In this document: positions 6,841 to 13,508 of the stretch, piece by piece
Numbering within the stretch: position 1 is the stretch's first letter
Layout: every line of letters begins with the position of its first letter
Assembly (NCBI GenBank): GCA_035293045.1
Contig: DATDOY010000011.1
Location: forward strand, 1-18,483
Reading direction: 5' to 3'
Length of the DNA stretch: 18,483 nucleotides
DNA from: DATDOY01 sp035293045
GTDB lineage: Bacteria; Actinomycetota; Acidimicrobiia; IMCC26256; JACPCJ01
Made by a program: the position numbers and the translations under genes
The notes under the pieces: generated by a model
What the model was told of the DNA's origin: nothing
The model's input: the letters and a program-made list of their open reading frames with translations, nothing else
Databases searched by the model: none

Positions 6841-7169
6841 TGACCGGAGCCCCGAGGATCAAGATGAAGCTGCGCAAGGGCGACACGGTGCAGGTGCTCG
6901 CCGGCAAGGACGTCGGCAAGCAGGGCGAGATCGTCCGGGTCATGCCCGATCGCAACCGGGTGATCGTGCGCGGCATCAACACGGCCAAGAAGCATCAGAA
7001 GCCGACCCGCAGCACGATGCAGGGCGGGATCATCGACAAGGACATGCCGCTCGACGCCAGCAACGTGGCCATCGTGTGTTCCGAGGACGGACCCACGCGA
7101 ATCGGCTACGAGATCGACGACGCCGGCCGCAAGCGGCGCGTGTGTCGCAAGTGCGGAAGGGATCTGTGA
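6840..7169 (+). CDS. rplX: 50S ribosomal protein L24
   Basis: This 109-residue L24 has the KOW motif in RKGDTVQVLAGKDVGKQGEI, followed by VIVRGINTAKKHQKP and DASNVAIVCSEDG. L24 is an assembly initiator for the 50S and lies near the tunnel exit. The C-terminus CRKCGRDL contains one CxxC pair, as in many L24 proteins; a single pair is not a full zinc site by itself. It is linked to rplN and rplE by one-base TGATG overlaps. Confidence 0.97.
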   Translation: MTGAPRIKMKLRKGDTVQVLAGKDVGKQGEIVRVMPDRNRVIVRGINTAKKHQKPTRSTMQGGIIDKDMPLDASNVAIVCSEDGPTRIGYEIDDAGRKRRVCRKCGRDL

Positions 7170-7741
7170 TGGCGACCGAGGCACGCGAGATGCCACGCCT
7201 GAAGCGTCAGTACCTCGACACAATTCGGCCCGCGCTCCAACAAGACCTCGGGCTCGGCAACGTGATGCAGGTCCCGGGCATGGTGAAGATCATCGTCAAC
7301 ATGGGGGTCGGCAAGGCCATCGACCAGCAGAGCCTGCTCGACGGCGCCATCGCCGACCTTCGCGTCATCACGGGTCAACAGCCCATGGTGACGCGGGCCC
7401 GCAAGTCGATCGCGGGGTTCAAACTCCGTGAGGGCCAGGCAATTGGAGCCAAGGTGACCCTTCGGGGTGCTCGGATGTGGGAGTTCTTTGACCGGCTCGT
7501 GACGCTGGCCATCCCCCGCATTCGCGACTTCCGAGGGCTGAATCCCAACAGCTTCGACGGCCGCGGCAACTACACGTTCGGTGTGGTCGAGCAGTTGATC
7601 TTCCCGGAGATCAACTACGACGACATCGACTCGGTGCGCGGCATGGATATCACGATCGTCACGACGGCTACGGACGACGAGGGCGGGCGGGCGTTGCTCA
7701 CCGCTCTCGGGTTCCCGTTCCGTCGCGGAGGAGAGGGTTGA
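7169..7741 (+). CDS. rplE: 50S ribosomal protein L5
   Basis: This 190-residue L5 shows KIIVNMGVGKAIDQQ, ITGQQPMVTRARKSIAGFKL, REGQAIGAKVTLRG, and FRGLNPNSFDGRGNYTFG followed by EQLIFPEINYDDID. L5 binds 5S rRNA with L18 and contacts S13 across the central bridge. The ATG at 7169 overlaps the rplX stop; the longer opening from 7076 lies inside rplX in another frame and is rejected. The stop shares a base with the rpsN ATG. Confidence 0.97.
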   Translation: MATEAREMPRLKRQYLDTIRPALQQDLGLGNVMQVPGMVKIIVNMGVGKAIDQQSLLDGAIADLRVITGQQPMVTRARKSIAGFKLREGQAIGAKVTLRGARMWEFFDRLVTLAIPRIRDFRGLNPNSFDGRGNYTFGVVEQLIFPEINYDDIDSVRGMDITIVTTATDDEGGRALLTALGFPFRRGGEG

Positions 7742-7926
7742 TGGCGAAGAAGGCACTAATCGAGAAGTGGCAACGGAAGGCGAAGTTCGGCGTTCGCGAG
7801 TACAGCCGCTGTAACCGCTGTGGTCGTCCGCGCGCCGTGTATCGCCGCTTCGGGCTCTGCCGCCTCTGTCTCCGTGAGATGGCCCACGCGGGCGAAGTGC
7901 CCGGCGTGAAGAAGGCATCGTGGTGA
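7741..7926 (+). CDS. rpsN: 30S ribosomal protein S14, zinc-binding (type Z)
   Basis: This 61-residue short S14 has four zinc cysteines at C24, C27, C40 and C43 (CNRC and CRLC) within RCGRPRAVYRRFGLCRLCLRE. The size and two CxxC pairs place it in the zinc form (uS14-Z), not the longer zinc-free form. S14 assembles late in the 30S head. The ATG at 7741 shares a base with the rplE TGA; the TTG just before it (7738) is an unlikely alternative. In actinobacteria a zinc-free paralogue may be used under zinc limitation, but none is visible here. Confidence 0.97.
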   Translation: MAKKALIEKWQRKAKFGVREYSRCNRCGRPRAVYRRFGLCRLCLREMAHAGEVPGVKKASW

Positions 7927-7939
7927 GGGGGGTTGACGC

Positions 7940-8344
7940 ATGAGCATGACTGACCCCGTCGCCGACATGCTGACGCGCATCCGTAACGCGAACCTCGTGT
8001 TCCACGAGGAAACGCAGATGCCGACGTCCAAGCTGAAAGAGAACCTGGCGCGCATCCTCAAAGCCGAGGGCTACATCGAGGACTTCTCCGTTGAGGACGC
8101 CACCGACCGGCCGGGGCGCACGTTGCGCATCCGGCTGAAGTACACGTCGGACCGCAAGCGCACGATCACCGGCCTCAAGCGGGTCTCGAAGCCGGGACTG
8201 CGTGTGTACACCAACGCGGACACGATCCCTCGGGTGCTCGGCGGGCTCGGCATCGCCATCCTGTCCACCAACCAAGGCCTGCTCACCGACCGCGAAGCGC
8301 GCGAGCGTCGGGTGGGCGGCGAGATCATCTGTCAGGTCTGGTAA
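7940..8344 (+). CDS. rpsH: 30S ribosomal protein S8
   Basis: This 134-residue S8 has TDPVADMLTRIRNAN at its start, PTSKLKENLARILKAEGYI in the middle, and GLRVYTNADTIPRVLGGLGIA followed by STNQGLLTDREAR at the end. S8 binds the central domain of 16S rRNA and represses the spc operon in E. coli. The 13-base gap after rpsN holds a G-rich run (GAGGGGGG) that can serve as Shine-Dalgarno. The start could be 7940 (MSMTDP) or 7946 (MTDP); spacing suits either. Confidence 0.97.
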   Translation: MSMTDPVADMLTRIRNANLVFHEETQMPTSKLKENLARILKAEGYIEDFSVEDATDRPGRTLRIRLKYTSDRKRTITGLKRVSKPGLRVYTNADTIPRVLGGLGIAILSTNQGLLTDREARERRVGGEIICQVW

Positions 8345-8348
8345 CCAC

Positions 8349-8891
8349 ATGTCACGCGTCGGCAAGAACCCCATCACGCTTCCCAAGGGCGTCGAGATCC
8401 GCGTCGAAGGCGCGCACCTCGTCGTGAAGGGCGACAAGGGGCAGCTCGAACACGACCTCCCCGAGGGCATCGGCCTCGAGCAGGACGGCGAGGTGCTCAC
8501 GATCACGCGCGCGTCGGACGCGCGCCAGCAGCGGGCGCTGCACGGCCTCACGCGGGCGCTGGTCGCCAACATGATCGTGGGGGTCTCCGAGGGATACGCC
8601 AAGCGCCTCGAGATCGTCGGCGTCGGGTACCGGTGCGCGGCGCAGGGGCCGACGGCGCTCGAGCTGCAGCTCGGCTACTCGCACCCCGTGAAGTTCGAGG
8701 CGCCCGACGGCGTCACGTTCGAGGTGCCGGAGCCGACCAAGATCAGCGTGCTCGGCATCGACAAGCAGTTGGTCGGCCAGGTGGCCGCCGACATCCGCAA
8801 GCTCCGCAAGCCCGAGCCCTACAAGGGAAAGGGCATCCGCTACGCCGACGAGTACGTCCGCCGCAAGGCCGGCAAGGCCGCGGGTGCCTGA
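8349..8891 (+). CDS. rplF: 50S ribosomal protein L6
   Basis: This 180-residue L6 starts MSRVGKNPITLPKGVEI and contains KGDKGQLEHDLPE, NMIVGVSEGYAKRLEIVGVG and the C-terminal RKPEPYKGKGIRYADEYVRRKAGK region. L6 lies near the sarcin-ricin loop and the factor-binding site. The ATG at 8349 lies four bases after the rpsH stop; a longer opening from 8202 overlaps rpsH in another frame and is not used. It ends normally, but the next canonical gene starts 135 bases later, an unusual gap in this tightly packed operon, occupied by a small repeat ORF. Confidence 0.97.
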   Translation: MSRVGKNPITLPKGVEIRVEGAHLVVKGDKGQLEHDLPEGIGLEQDGEVLTITRASDARQQRALHGLTRALVANMIVGVSEGYAKRLEIVGVGYRCAAQGPTALELQLGYSHPVKFEAPDGVTFEVPEPTKISVLGIDKQLVGQVAADIRKLRKPEPYKGKGIRYADEYVRRKAGKAAGA

Positions 8892-8895
8892 TCCG

Positions 8896-9021
8896 ATGTC
8901 GTACCGATCGGGTGAAACCTCAGGCGGGCCGGCACGTCGCTCGCCAGAAGACAACACGCCAGAACGCAACAAGCCAGAAGGCAACGAGCCAGAAGGCAAC
9001 GAGCCAGAAGCCAACGAGTAG
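8896..9021 (+). CDS. Candidate 41-residue acidic repeat peptide filling the rplF-rplR gap
   Basis: An ATG at 8896, four bases after the rplF stop, opens a frame that ends at TAG 9019-9021, five bases before the rplR ATG. The product starts MSYRSGETSGGPARR, then repeats a five-residue unit of the type PEGNE five times (PEDNT, PERNK, PEGNE, PEGNE, PEANE). An in-frame GTG at 8884 with AAGG six bases upstream is an alternative start overlapping rplF. No family is recognised. The fit in the gap and the acidic character, like the tails on L4, L22 and S3, favour coding. Against it, third positions are poorer in G/C than the neighbours (CCA and GAA repeat) and the ATG has no clear ribosome binding site. 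It may be only a slipped repeat. Confidence 0.35.
   Translation: MSYRSGETSGGPARRSPEDNTPERNKPEGNEPEGNEPEANE
8943..9017. repeat. 15-bp tandem repeat, five copies, between rplF and rplR
   Basis: The unit GCCAGAAGGCAACGA starts at 8943, 8958, 8973, 8988 and 9003. Copies three and four are identical, and the others differ at one to four positions. The period is a multiple of three, so all frames stay open through it. In one frame it reads PEGNE-like units, in the rplR frame ARRQR-like units with no start codon. Tandem expansion by strand slippage is the likely origin. Confidence 0.95.
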
Positions 9022-9026
9022 GAATC

Positions 9027-9386
9027 ATGGACGCACAAACCAAGCGCGAAGCGAGAATCCGGCGGCACCGCCGGGTGCGCAAGAAGATCGTGGGGACGGC
9101 CGAGCGGCCGCGCCTCGCGGTGTTCCGCTCCAACCGCCATATCTACGCGCAACTGATCGACGACGTCGCCGGCCGCACGGTCGCGTCGGCGTCGACGATG
9201 GACAAGGACGCCAAGGCCGATCGGCCGGGGACCGTCGCCGCGGCGCAGGCCGTGGGCAAGGCGGTGGCCGAGCGTGCCAAACAGGCAGGCATCGAGCGGG
9301 TCGTGTTCGACCGTGGGGGATTCCAATTCCACGGTCGGGTCGCCGCCGTTGCCAACGCCGCCAGGGAGGCTGGACTTGAGCTCTAG
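9027..9386 (+). CDS. rplR: 50S ribosomal protein L18
   Basis: This 119-residue L18 has REARIRRHRRVRKKIVGT, ERPRLAVFRSNRHIYAQLID, ASASTMDKD and the C-terminal GIERVVFDRGGFQFHGRV. L18 binds 5S rRNA with L5 in the central protuberance. The ATG at 9027 gives the normal length; the frame is open upstream through the tandem repeat to a TGA at 8913 but contains no start codon. A weak AGGA lies very close to the start, so initiation may depend on ribosomes arriving from upstream. The end overlaps rpsE by 11 bases. Confidence 0.97.
   Translation: MDAQTKREARIRRHRRVRKKIVGTAERPRLAVFRSNRHIYAQLIDDVAGRTVASASTMDKDAKADRPGTVAAAQAVGKAVAERAKQAGIERVVFDRGGFQFHGRVAAVANAAREAGLEL
9363..9378 (+). promoter_or_regulatory. 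Strong Shine-Dalgarno that fixes the rpsE TTG start
   Basis: AGGGAGG (9363-9369) lies inside the end of rplR, six bases ahead of TTG at 9376-9378. It is among the best ribosome binding sites in the window and supports a TTG start over the internal ATG at 9274. Confidence 0.8.
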
Positions 9387-9984
9387 ACCCGATCATCGAG
9401 GCGACCGCGGCGATCGCGGTGGCGACCGAGGCGACTCGCAGTTCGAAGAGCGCGTCATCGACATCAACCGGGTGGCCAAGGTCGTCAAGGGCGGCCGCCG
9501 GTTCTCCTTCACCGCGCTCGTGGTGGTCGGAGACGGCAACGGCCGTGTCGGCCTCGGCTACGGCAAGGCCAAGGAAGTCCCGCTCGCCATCCAAAAGGGC
9601 ATGGAAGAGGCCAAAAAGACGATGTTCGACGTCCCCATGGCCGGAACGACCGTCACCCACAAGGTGCTCGGCCGCCACGACGCTGCCCGCGTGCTCATCA
9701 AGCCCGCGGCTCCCGGCACCGGGGTCATCGCCGGTGGCGCTGCCCGCGCCGTGCTCGAGGCGGCGGGGATCGAAGACGTGCTGGCCAAGTCGCTCGGCTC
9801 GGCCAACGCCATCAACGTGGCCCGCGCCGTGATCTCGGGTCTGCGTGAGCTCCGGCGGCCCGACGAGATCGCCCGGCTCCGGGGCAAGGCTCCCGAGGAG
9901 TTCACCCCCGTGGGTCTGTTGCGTGCCTACCGGGAGCGTCAGCAGCTGCAGAAGACTGCTCGCGCCGAATCAGGAAATGGCTGA
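9376..9984 (+). CDS. rpsE: 30S ribosomal protein S5 (TTG start)
   Basis: The core from about residue 24 is S5: ERVIDINRVAKVVKGGRRF, FTALVVVGDGNGRVGLGYGK, AAPGTGVIAGGAARAVLE and AKSLGSANAINVARA. S5 lies on the 30S back near the decoding site and affects fidelity. The start is set at TTG 9376 because AGGGAGG at 9363-9369 sits six bases upstream, a strong Shine-Dalgarno, and no ATG or GTG lies near it. This gives 202 residues and an 11-base overlap with rplR. Residues 8-20 are an RGD-rich repeat (RGDRGDRGGDRGD); Arg/Gly/Asp-rich N-termini are known in actinobacterial S5. Confidence 0.95.
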   Translation: MSSRPDHRGDRGDRGGDRGDSQFEERVIDINRVAKVVKGGRRFSFTALVVVGDGNGRVGLGYGKAKEVPLAIQKGMEEAKKTMFDVPMAGTTVTHKVLGRHDAARVLIKPAAPGTGVIAGGAARAVLEAAGIEDVLAKSLGSANAINVARAVISGLRELRRPDEIARLRGKAPEEFTPVGLLRAYRERQQLQKTARAESGNG

Positions 9985-9995
9985 CGGGACCTGAC

Positions 9996-10178
9996 ATGGC
10001 GGAACTCCGTATCACCCTGAAGAAGTCGGCCATCGGCACCAAGCCCAAGCAGCGCGCAACGGTGCGCGCCCTCGGGCTCAAGCGCATCCGCCACACGGTC
10101 GTCCAGCCGGATCGTCCGGAGATCCGCGGCATGATCGCCCGGATCCCCCATCTCGTGGAAGTCGAAGAAGTCCCATGA
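9996..10178 (+). CDS. rpmD: 50S ribosomal protein L30
   Basis: This 60-residue L30 reads AELRITLKKSAIGTKPKQRAT, truncated here to ELRITLKKSAIGTKPKQR, then VRALGLKRIRHTVVQPD and GMIARIPHLVEVEE. L30 is a small 50S protein near 5S rRNA, absent in some bacteria. Length is normal. The stop overlaps the rplO ATG by four bases (ATGA). Confidence 0.97.
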   Translation: MAELRITLKKSAIGTKPKQRATVRALGLKRIRHTVVQPDRPEIRGMIARIPHLVEVEEVP

Positions 10179-10666
10179 AGATCCATGACCTCCAGCCGGC
10201 TCCCGGCTCCAAGAAGCCCAAGCGCCGCGTCGGCCGCGGCACGCGTGGCCACGGTGGCAAGACCGCCGGTCGCGGGATGAAGGGTCAGCGGGCCCGCAAC
10301 ACCGTCCCGGTGGCCTTCGAGGGTGGCCAGACGCCGCTCTTCCGGCGCACGCCCAAGATGAAGGGGTTCCGCAACCCCTTCCGGGTCGAGTACAACCCCG
10401 TCAACCTCGACGTCCTCGAGCAGTTCGACGCGGGGAGCGAAGTGACCCCGGAGACCTTGCGCGAGCACGGCCTCACGCCCAAGCGGGGAAACGTCAAGGT
10501 CCTCGGCCGCGGTGAGCTCTCGAAGAAGCTCACGGTCAAGGCGCATAAGTTCTCGAAGTCGGCCCGGTCGGCCATCGAGGCCGCCGGCGGAACGGCCGAG
10601 GAACTGCCGCTCCCGTTCCGCGGTCCTCGCCCGCCCGCACAGGGCAACGCCCTGACCAACCGGTAG
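10175..10666 (+). CDS. rplO: 50S ribosomal protein L15
   Basis: This 163-residue L15 begins MKIHDLQPAPGSKKPKRRVG and has the Gly/Arg-rich segment RGTRGHGGKTAGRGMKGQRA, FEGGQTPLFRRTPKMKGF, and the KLTVKAHKFSKSARSAIEAAGG C-terminal region. L15 is a late 50S assembly protein. The C-terminus adds about 15 residues (PFRGPRPPAQGNALTNR) beyond the shortest family members. The gene overlaps rpmD as ATGA and is followed by a 93-base gap before secY. Confidence 0.97.
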   Translation: MKIHDLQPAPGSKKPKRRVGRGTRGHGGKTAGRGMKGQRARNTVPVAFEGGQTPLFRRTPKMKGFRNPFRVEYNPVNLDVLEQFDAGSEVTPETLREHGLTPKRGNVKVLGRGELSKKLTVKAHKFSKSARSAIEAAGGTAEELPLPFRGPRPPAQGNALTNR

Positions 10667-10682
10667 GCTCGGCCCCGGCACC

Positions 10683-10760
10683 ATGGATTCCGTCGCCACG
10701 CGGACCGCCAGTGCGCCTTCAAAGATTCGCTTTGTGGGCTTGACGAGCAGGAGCGCCTGA
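10683..10760 (+). CDS. Candidate 25-residue upstream ORF coupled to secY
   Basis: An ATG at 10683, 16 bases after the rplO stop, opens 25 codons (start MDSVATRTASAPSK, end GLTSRSA) ending in TGA 10758-10760, whose last base is the first base of the secY ATG. This TGATG arrangement is the same one used between real genes across the cluster. No Shine-Dalgarno is visible ahead of it and no family is recognised. It could be a leader peptide or a chance ORF; GC-rich gaps have few stops. Inside it, CAAAG/CTTTG (10720-10724/10730-10734) can form a small hairpin. Confidence 0.3.
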   Translation: MDSVATRTASAPSKIRFVGLTSRSA

Positions 10761-12061
10761 TGCTGGGACGTTTGCGGAACATGTTCCGCGTCCCCGACCT
10801 TCGGAACAAGATCCTTTTCACGCTGCTCGTCATCGCCCTGTACCGGCTGGGATCGGTCGTCCCGATTCCCTACGTCGACTTCGACGCCATCAAGGCGCTG
10901 CAGGAGAACGCCGACAAGGGCGGCGTCGTCTCATTCCTCAACCTGTTCTCGGGCGGCGCCCTGACCAACGTGGCGATCTTTGCGCTCGGGATCATGCCGT
11001 ACATCACGTCGTCGATCATCATGCAGTTGCTCGCCGTCGTGATCCCCAAGATCGAGCAGTGGCAGCAAGAGGGCCAGGTCGGGCAGAAGAAGATCACCCA
11101 GTGGACGCGCTACCTCACGGTGGCCCTCGCCATCATGCAGTCGACGGGCATCGTGTTCGCGCTCAACCAGGGCCAGGGCGGCATTTTCTTCGGTGGCGGC
11201 GGCGTCAACGCCGACATGATCCCGGTCTTCAACACCCCACGCGTCGCCCTCATGGTGCTCACGCTGACCGCAGGCACCGCCTTCATCATGTGGCTCGGCG
11301 AACTCGTGACGCAGCGGGGGATCGGCAACGGCATGTCGATCCTCATCTTCGCGTCGGTCGTGTCGGTGCTCCCCGCCCAAGGTTCGCAGGTGCTCGCCGA
11401 AGGTGGCCGGCTCCGCTTTGCGTTCGTCCTGCTCATGGGCGTCTCGATGATCGTCGGCATCATCTTCGTGGAGTCGGGCCAGCGCCGGATCCCCGTCCAG
11501 TTCGCCAAGCGGGTGGTGGGCCGCCGCATGTATGGGGGCCAGAGCACCTATATCCCGCTGAAGGTCAACCAATCGGGAGTGATCCCGGTGATCTTCGCGA
11601 GCTCGGTCCTCTACTTCCCGGTGCTGCTCTCCAACGTCATCCCGTGGCAGGGCGTGCAGGACTTCATCAACGACAAGCTCGTGCAGCAAGACAGCATCTT
11701 CTACATCGGCGCGTACACGATGATGGTGATCTTCTTCGCGTACTTCTACACGGCGATCACCTTTAACCCGCAGCAACAGGCGGACATCATCCGCAAGCAA
11801 GGCGGCTTCATCCCCGGGATTCGTCCGGGGCCGCCCACCGAGCACTACCTCGCCAAGGTCCTCAACCGGCTCACGCTGCCGGGGTCGATCTTCCTGGCCA
11901 TCATCGCCGTGATCCCGCTCATCGTCTTCGCGGCATGGAACATCAGCCAGTTCCCGTTCGGGGGTACGGCGATCCTCATCACGGTTGGCGTTGCGCTCGA
12001 AACCATGAAGCAGATCGACAGTCAGCTCATGATGCGCAACTACGAGGGCTTCCTCACCTGA
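10760..12061 (+). CDS. secY: Preprotein translocase channel subunit SecY
   Basis: This 433-residue integral membrane protein has about ten hydrophobic spans (near residues 17-35, 70-95, 117-137, 160-180, 190-210, 217-237, 274-292, 313-335, 373-393 and 400-413). Family motifs include LYRLGSVVPIP, FSGGALTNVAIFALGIMPYI, GIGNGMS, RRIPVQFAKR, and ALETMKQIDSQLMMRNYEGF at the end. SecY forms the plasma membrane channel with SecE and SecG and is driven by SecA or the ribosome. AGGAG at 10749-10753, six bases before the ATG, is a clear ribosome binding site. Confidence 0.98.
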   Translation: MLGRLRNMFRVPDLRNKILFTLLVIALYRLGSVVPIPYVDFDAIKALQENADKGGVVSFLNLFSGGALTNVAIFALGIMPYITSSIIMQLLAVVIPKIEQWQQEGQVGQKKITQWTRYLTVALAIMQSTGIVFALNQGQGGIFFGGGGVNADMIPVFNTPRVALMVLTLTAGTAFIMWLGELVTQRGIGNGMSILIFASVVSVLPAQGSQVLAEGGRLRFAFVLLMGVSMIVGIIFVESGQRRIPVQFAKRVVGRRMYGGQSTYIPLKVNQSGVIPVIFASSVLYFPVLLSNVIPWQGVQDFINDKLVQQDSIFYIGAYTMMVIFFAYFYTAITFNPQQQADIIRKQGGFIPGIRPGPPTEHYLAKVLNRLTLPGSIFLAIIAVIPLIVFAAWNISQFPFGGTAILITVGVALETMKQIDSQLMMRNYEGFLT

Positions 12062-12074
12062 CGCGGATGCACCG

Positions 12075-12737
12075 ATGATTCCCGGCATTCGCCTCGTGCT
12101 GTTGGGAAAGCAGGGCGCCGGGAAGGGTACGCAGGCGCTGAAGCTTTCTCGGCACTACCACGTCCCGCATATCTCGACGGGCGACATGTTCCGCACCGAG
12201 GCGCGCTCAGGGTCCGACCTGGGCCGCGAGCTCAAGGGGTCCATGGACGCCGGCGAGTTGGTGCCCGACGACGTCGTGATCCGCGTGGTGGAGAAACAGC
12301 TGAGCACCGGCGCCGCCCGAGCGCGCGGCTTCATCCTCGACGGCTTTCCCCGAACGCAGCTGCAGGCCAAGGCGCTCGAGGAAGTGCTCGCCCCCTTCGG
12401 TGGCCTCGACGCCGTCGTGAGCCTCGAAGTCTCGACCGAGATGGTGGTCAAGCGCCTCGCCGCCCGCCGCGTGTGTCCGAAGTGCGGCGCGAACTACAAC
12501 GTCGACGAGCTGCCCGAAGCCAACATCTGTGAGAACTGCGGCGACGAGGTCGTGCAGCGCGATGACGACACGCCCGACGCCATTCGACGACGGCTCGCCC
12601 TCTACGAGGAGCAGACGGCCCCCCTCATCGAGTTCTACCGAGATCGAGATCTCCTCGAGGAGGTCGATGGCGTCGGCGACCCACAGGAGATCCTCGACCG
12701 GACGGTGCGTGCGCTCGACGCTCGGAGCCGGTCGTGA
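12075..12737 (+). CDS. adk: Adenylate kinase with zinc-type LID
   Basis: This 220-residue enzyme interconverts ATP + AMP and 2 ADP. The P-loop GKQGAGKGT is at 11-19 (GPPGAGKGT in many relatives), ISTGDMFR at 33-40, and ILDGFPRT at 87-94. The LID has four cysteines, C134, C137, C152 and C155 (CPKC, CENC), so it probably binds zinc. DTPDAIRRRL follows. The usual family length is 210-220. The ATG at 12075 is the only start that suits the MIPGIRLVLLG N-terminus; no clear Shine-Dalgarno is visible. The end overlaps map by four bases (GTGA). Confidence 0.98.
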   Translation: MIPGIRLVLLGKQGAGKGTQALKLSRHYHVPHISTGDMFRTEARSGSDLGRELKGSMDAGELVPDDVVIRVVEKQLSTGAARARGFILDGFPRTQLQAKALEEVLAPFGGLDAVVSLEVSTEMVVKRLAARRVCPKCGANYNVDELPEANICENCGDEVVQRDDDTPDAIRRRLALYEEQTAPLIEFYRDRDLLEEVDGVGDPQEILDRTVRALDARSRS

Positions 12738-13483
12738 TCACCCGCAAGACCGCGGAGCAGATCGCCTACATGCGCGCGGCGGGACGCGTCGTGGCCGAAG
12801 TGCACGATCGTGTCCGTGAGGCCAGCAAGCCTGGAGTGTCGACGGCGCAACTGGATGCCGTCGCCCGCGATGTGCTCGCCGCCCGCGGCGCGCGGTCCAA
12901 CTTCCTCAACTATCACGGCTTCCCGGCCACCATCTGCACATCGCCCAACGACGTCATCGTCCACGGCATCCCGCGTGACGACGCGATCCTCGCCGAGGGC
13001 GACATCCTCTCGGTTGACGCCGGCGCGATCATCGAGGGCTGGCACGCCGACGCCGCCATCACGTTTCCGATCGGCGACGTCGACGACGAGTCGGTACGGC
13101 TCATGGACGTGACGCGGCGATCGCTCGACGAGGCGCTGAAGCAGGCCGTCGACGGGAACCGCCTCGGCGACATCGGATGGGCGGTCGAGTCCATCTGCCT
13201 CGACGCCGGCTTCGGGCTCGTGCGCGAGTACGTCGGCCACGGGATCGGGACCGCGATGCACGAGGAGCCCCAGATCCCGAACTACGGCCCGCCGGGACGC
13301 GGACTCAAGATCAAGGCGGGGTTCGTCTTCGCGATCGAGCCGATGATCAACGCGGGCACCGGCGGCACTCGCCTGCTCGACGACGGCTGGACGGTCGTGA
13401 CGGCCGACGGAAGTCGATCGGCGCACTTCGAGCACACCGTGGCCGTCACCGAGGACGGCCCTGAAGTGTTGACGCTGCCCTGA
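12734..13483 (+). CDS. map: Methionine aminopeptidase, type I
   Basis: This 249-residue enzyme removes the initiator methionine from nascent proteins in the cytoplasm. The five metal ligands of the family are present: D95 (SVDAG), D106 (HADAA), H169 (VGHGIG), E202 (AIEPM) and E233 (HFEHT). H77 in IVHGIP is the usual substrate-side histidine. There is no N-terminal SH3-like or zinc extension, so it is the short form. Translation starts at GTG 12734, overlapping the adk TGA as GTGA, so the two are probably coupled. Confidence 0.97.
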   Translation: MITRKTAEQIAYMRAAGRVVAEVHDRVREASKPGVSTAQLDAVARDVLAARGARSNFLNYHGFPATICTSPNDVIVHGIPRDDAILAEGDILSVDAGAIIEGWHADAAITFPIGDVDDESVRLMDVTRRSLDEALKQAVDGNRLGDIGWAVESICLDAGFGLVREYVGHGIGTAMHEEPQIPNYGPPGRGLKIKAGFVFAIEPMINAGTGGTRLLDDGWTVVTADGSRSAHFEHTVAVTEDGPEVLTLP

Positions 13484-13508
13484 GCCTCCGCGCCGTGACC
13501 GGTTCGCC

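Noticed and set aside
7106..8602. 498-codon minus-strand open frame across rplE, rpsN, rpsH and rplF
   Set aside because: It is a shadow of four conserved genes with low-complexity Arg/Asp/Val composition and no family signature.
8943..9017. Possible CRISPR-like repeats
   Set aside because: The units are 15 bp and directly adjacent, with no spacers and no cas genes; this is a tandem repeat.
10740..10745. TTGACG resembling a -35 box before secY
   Set aside because: The matching -10 position falls inside secY at about 10763 and has no TANNNT sequence.
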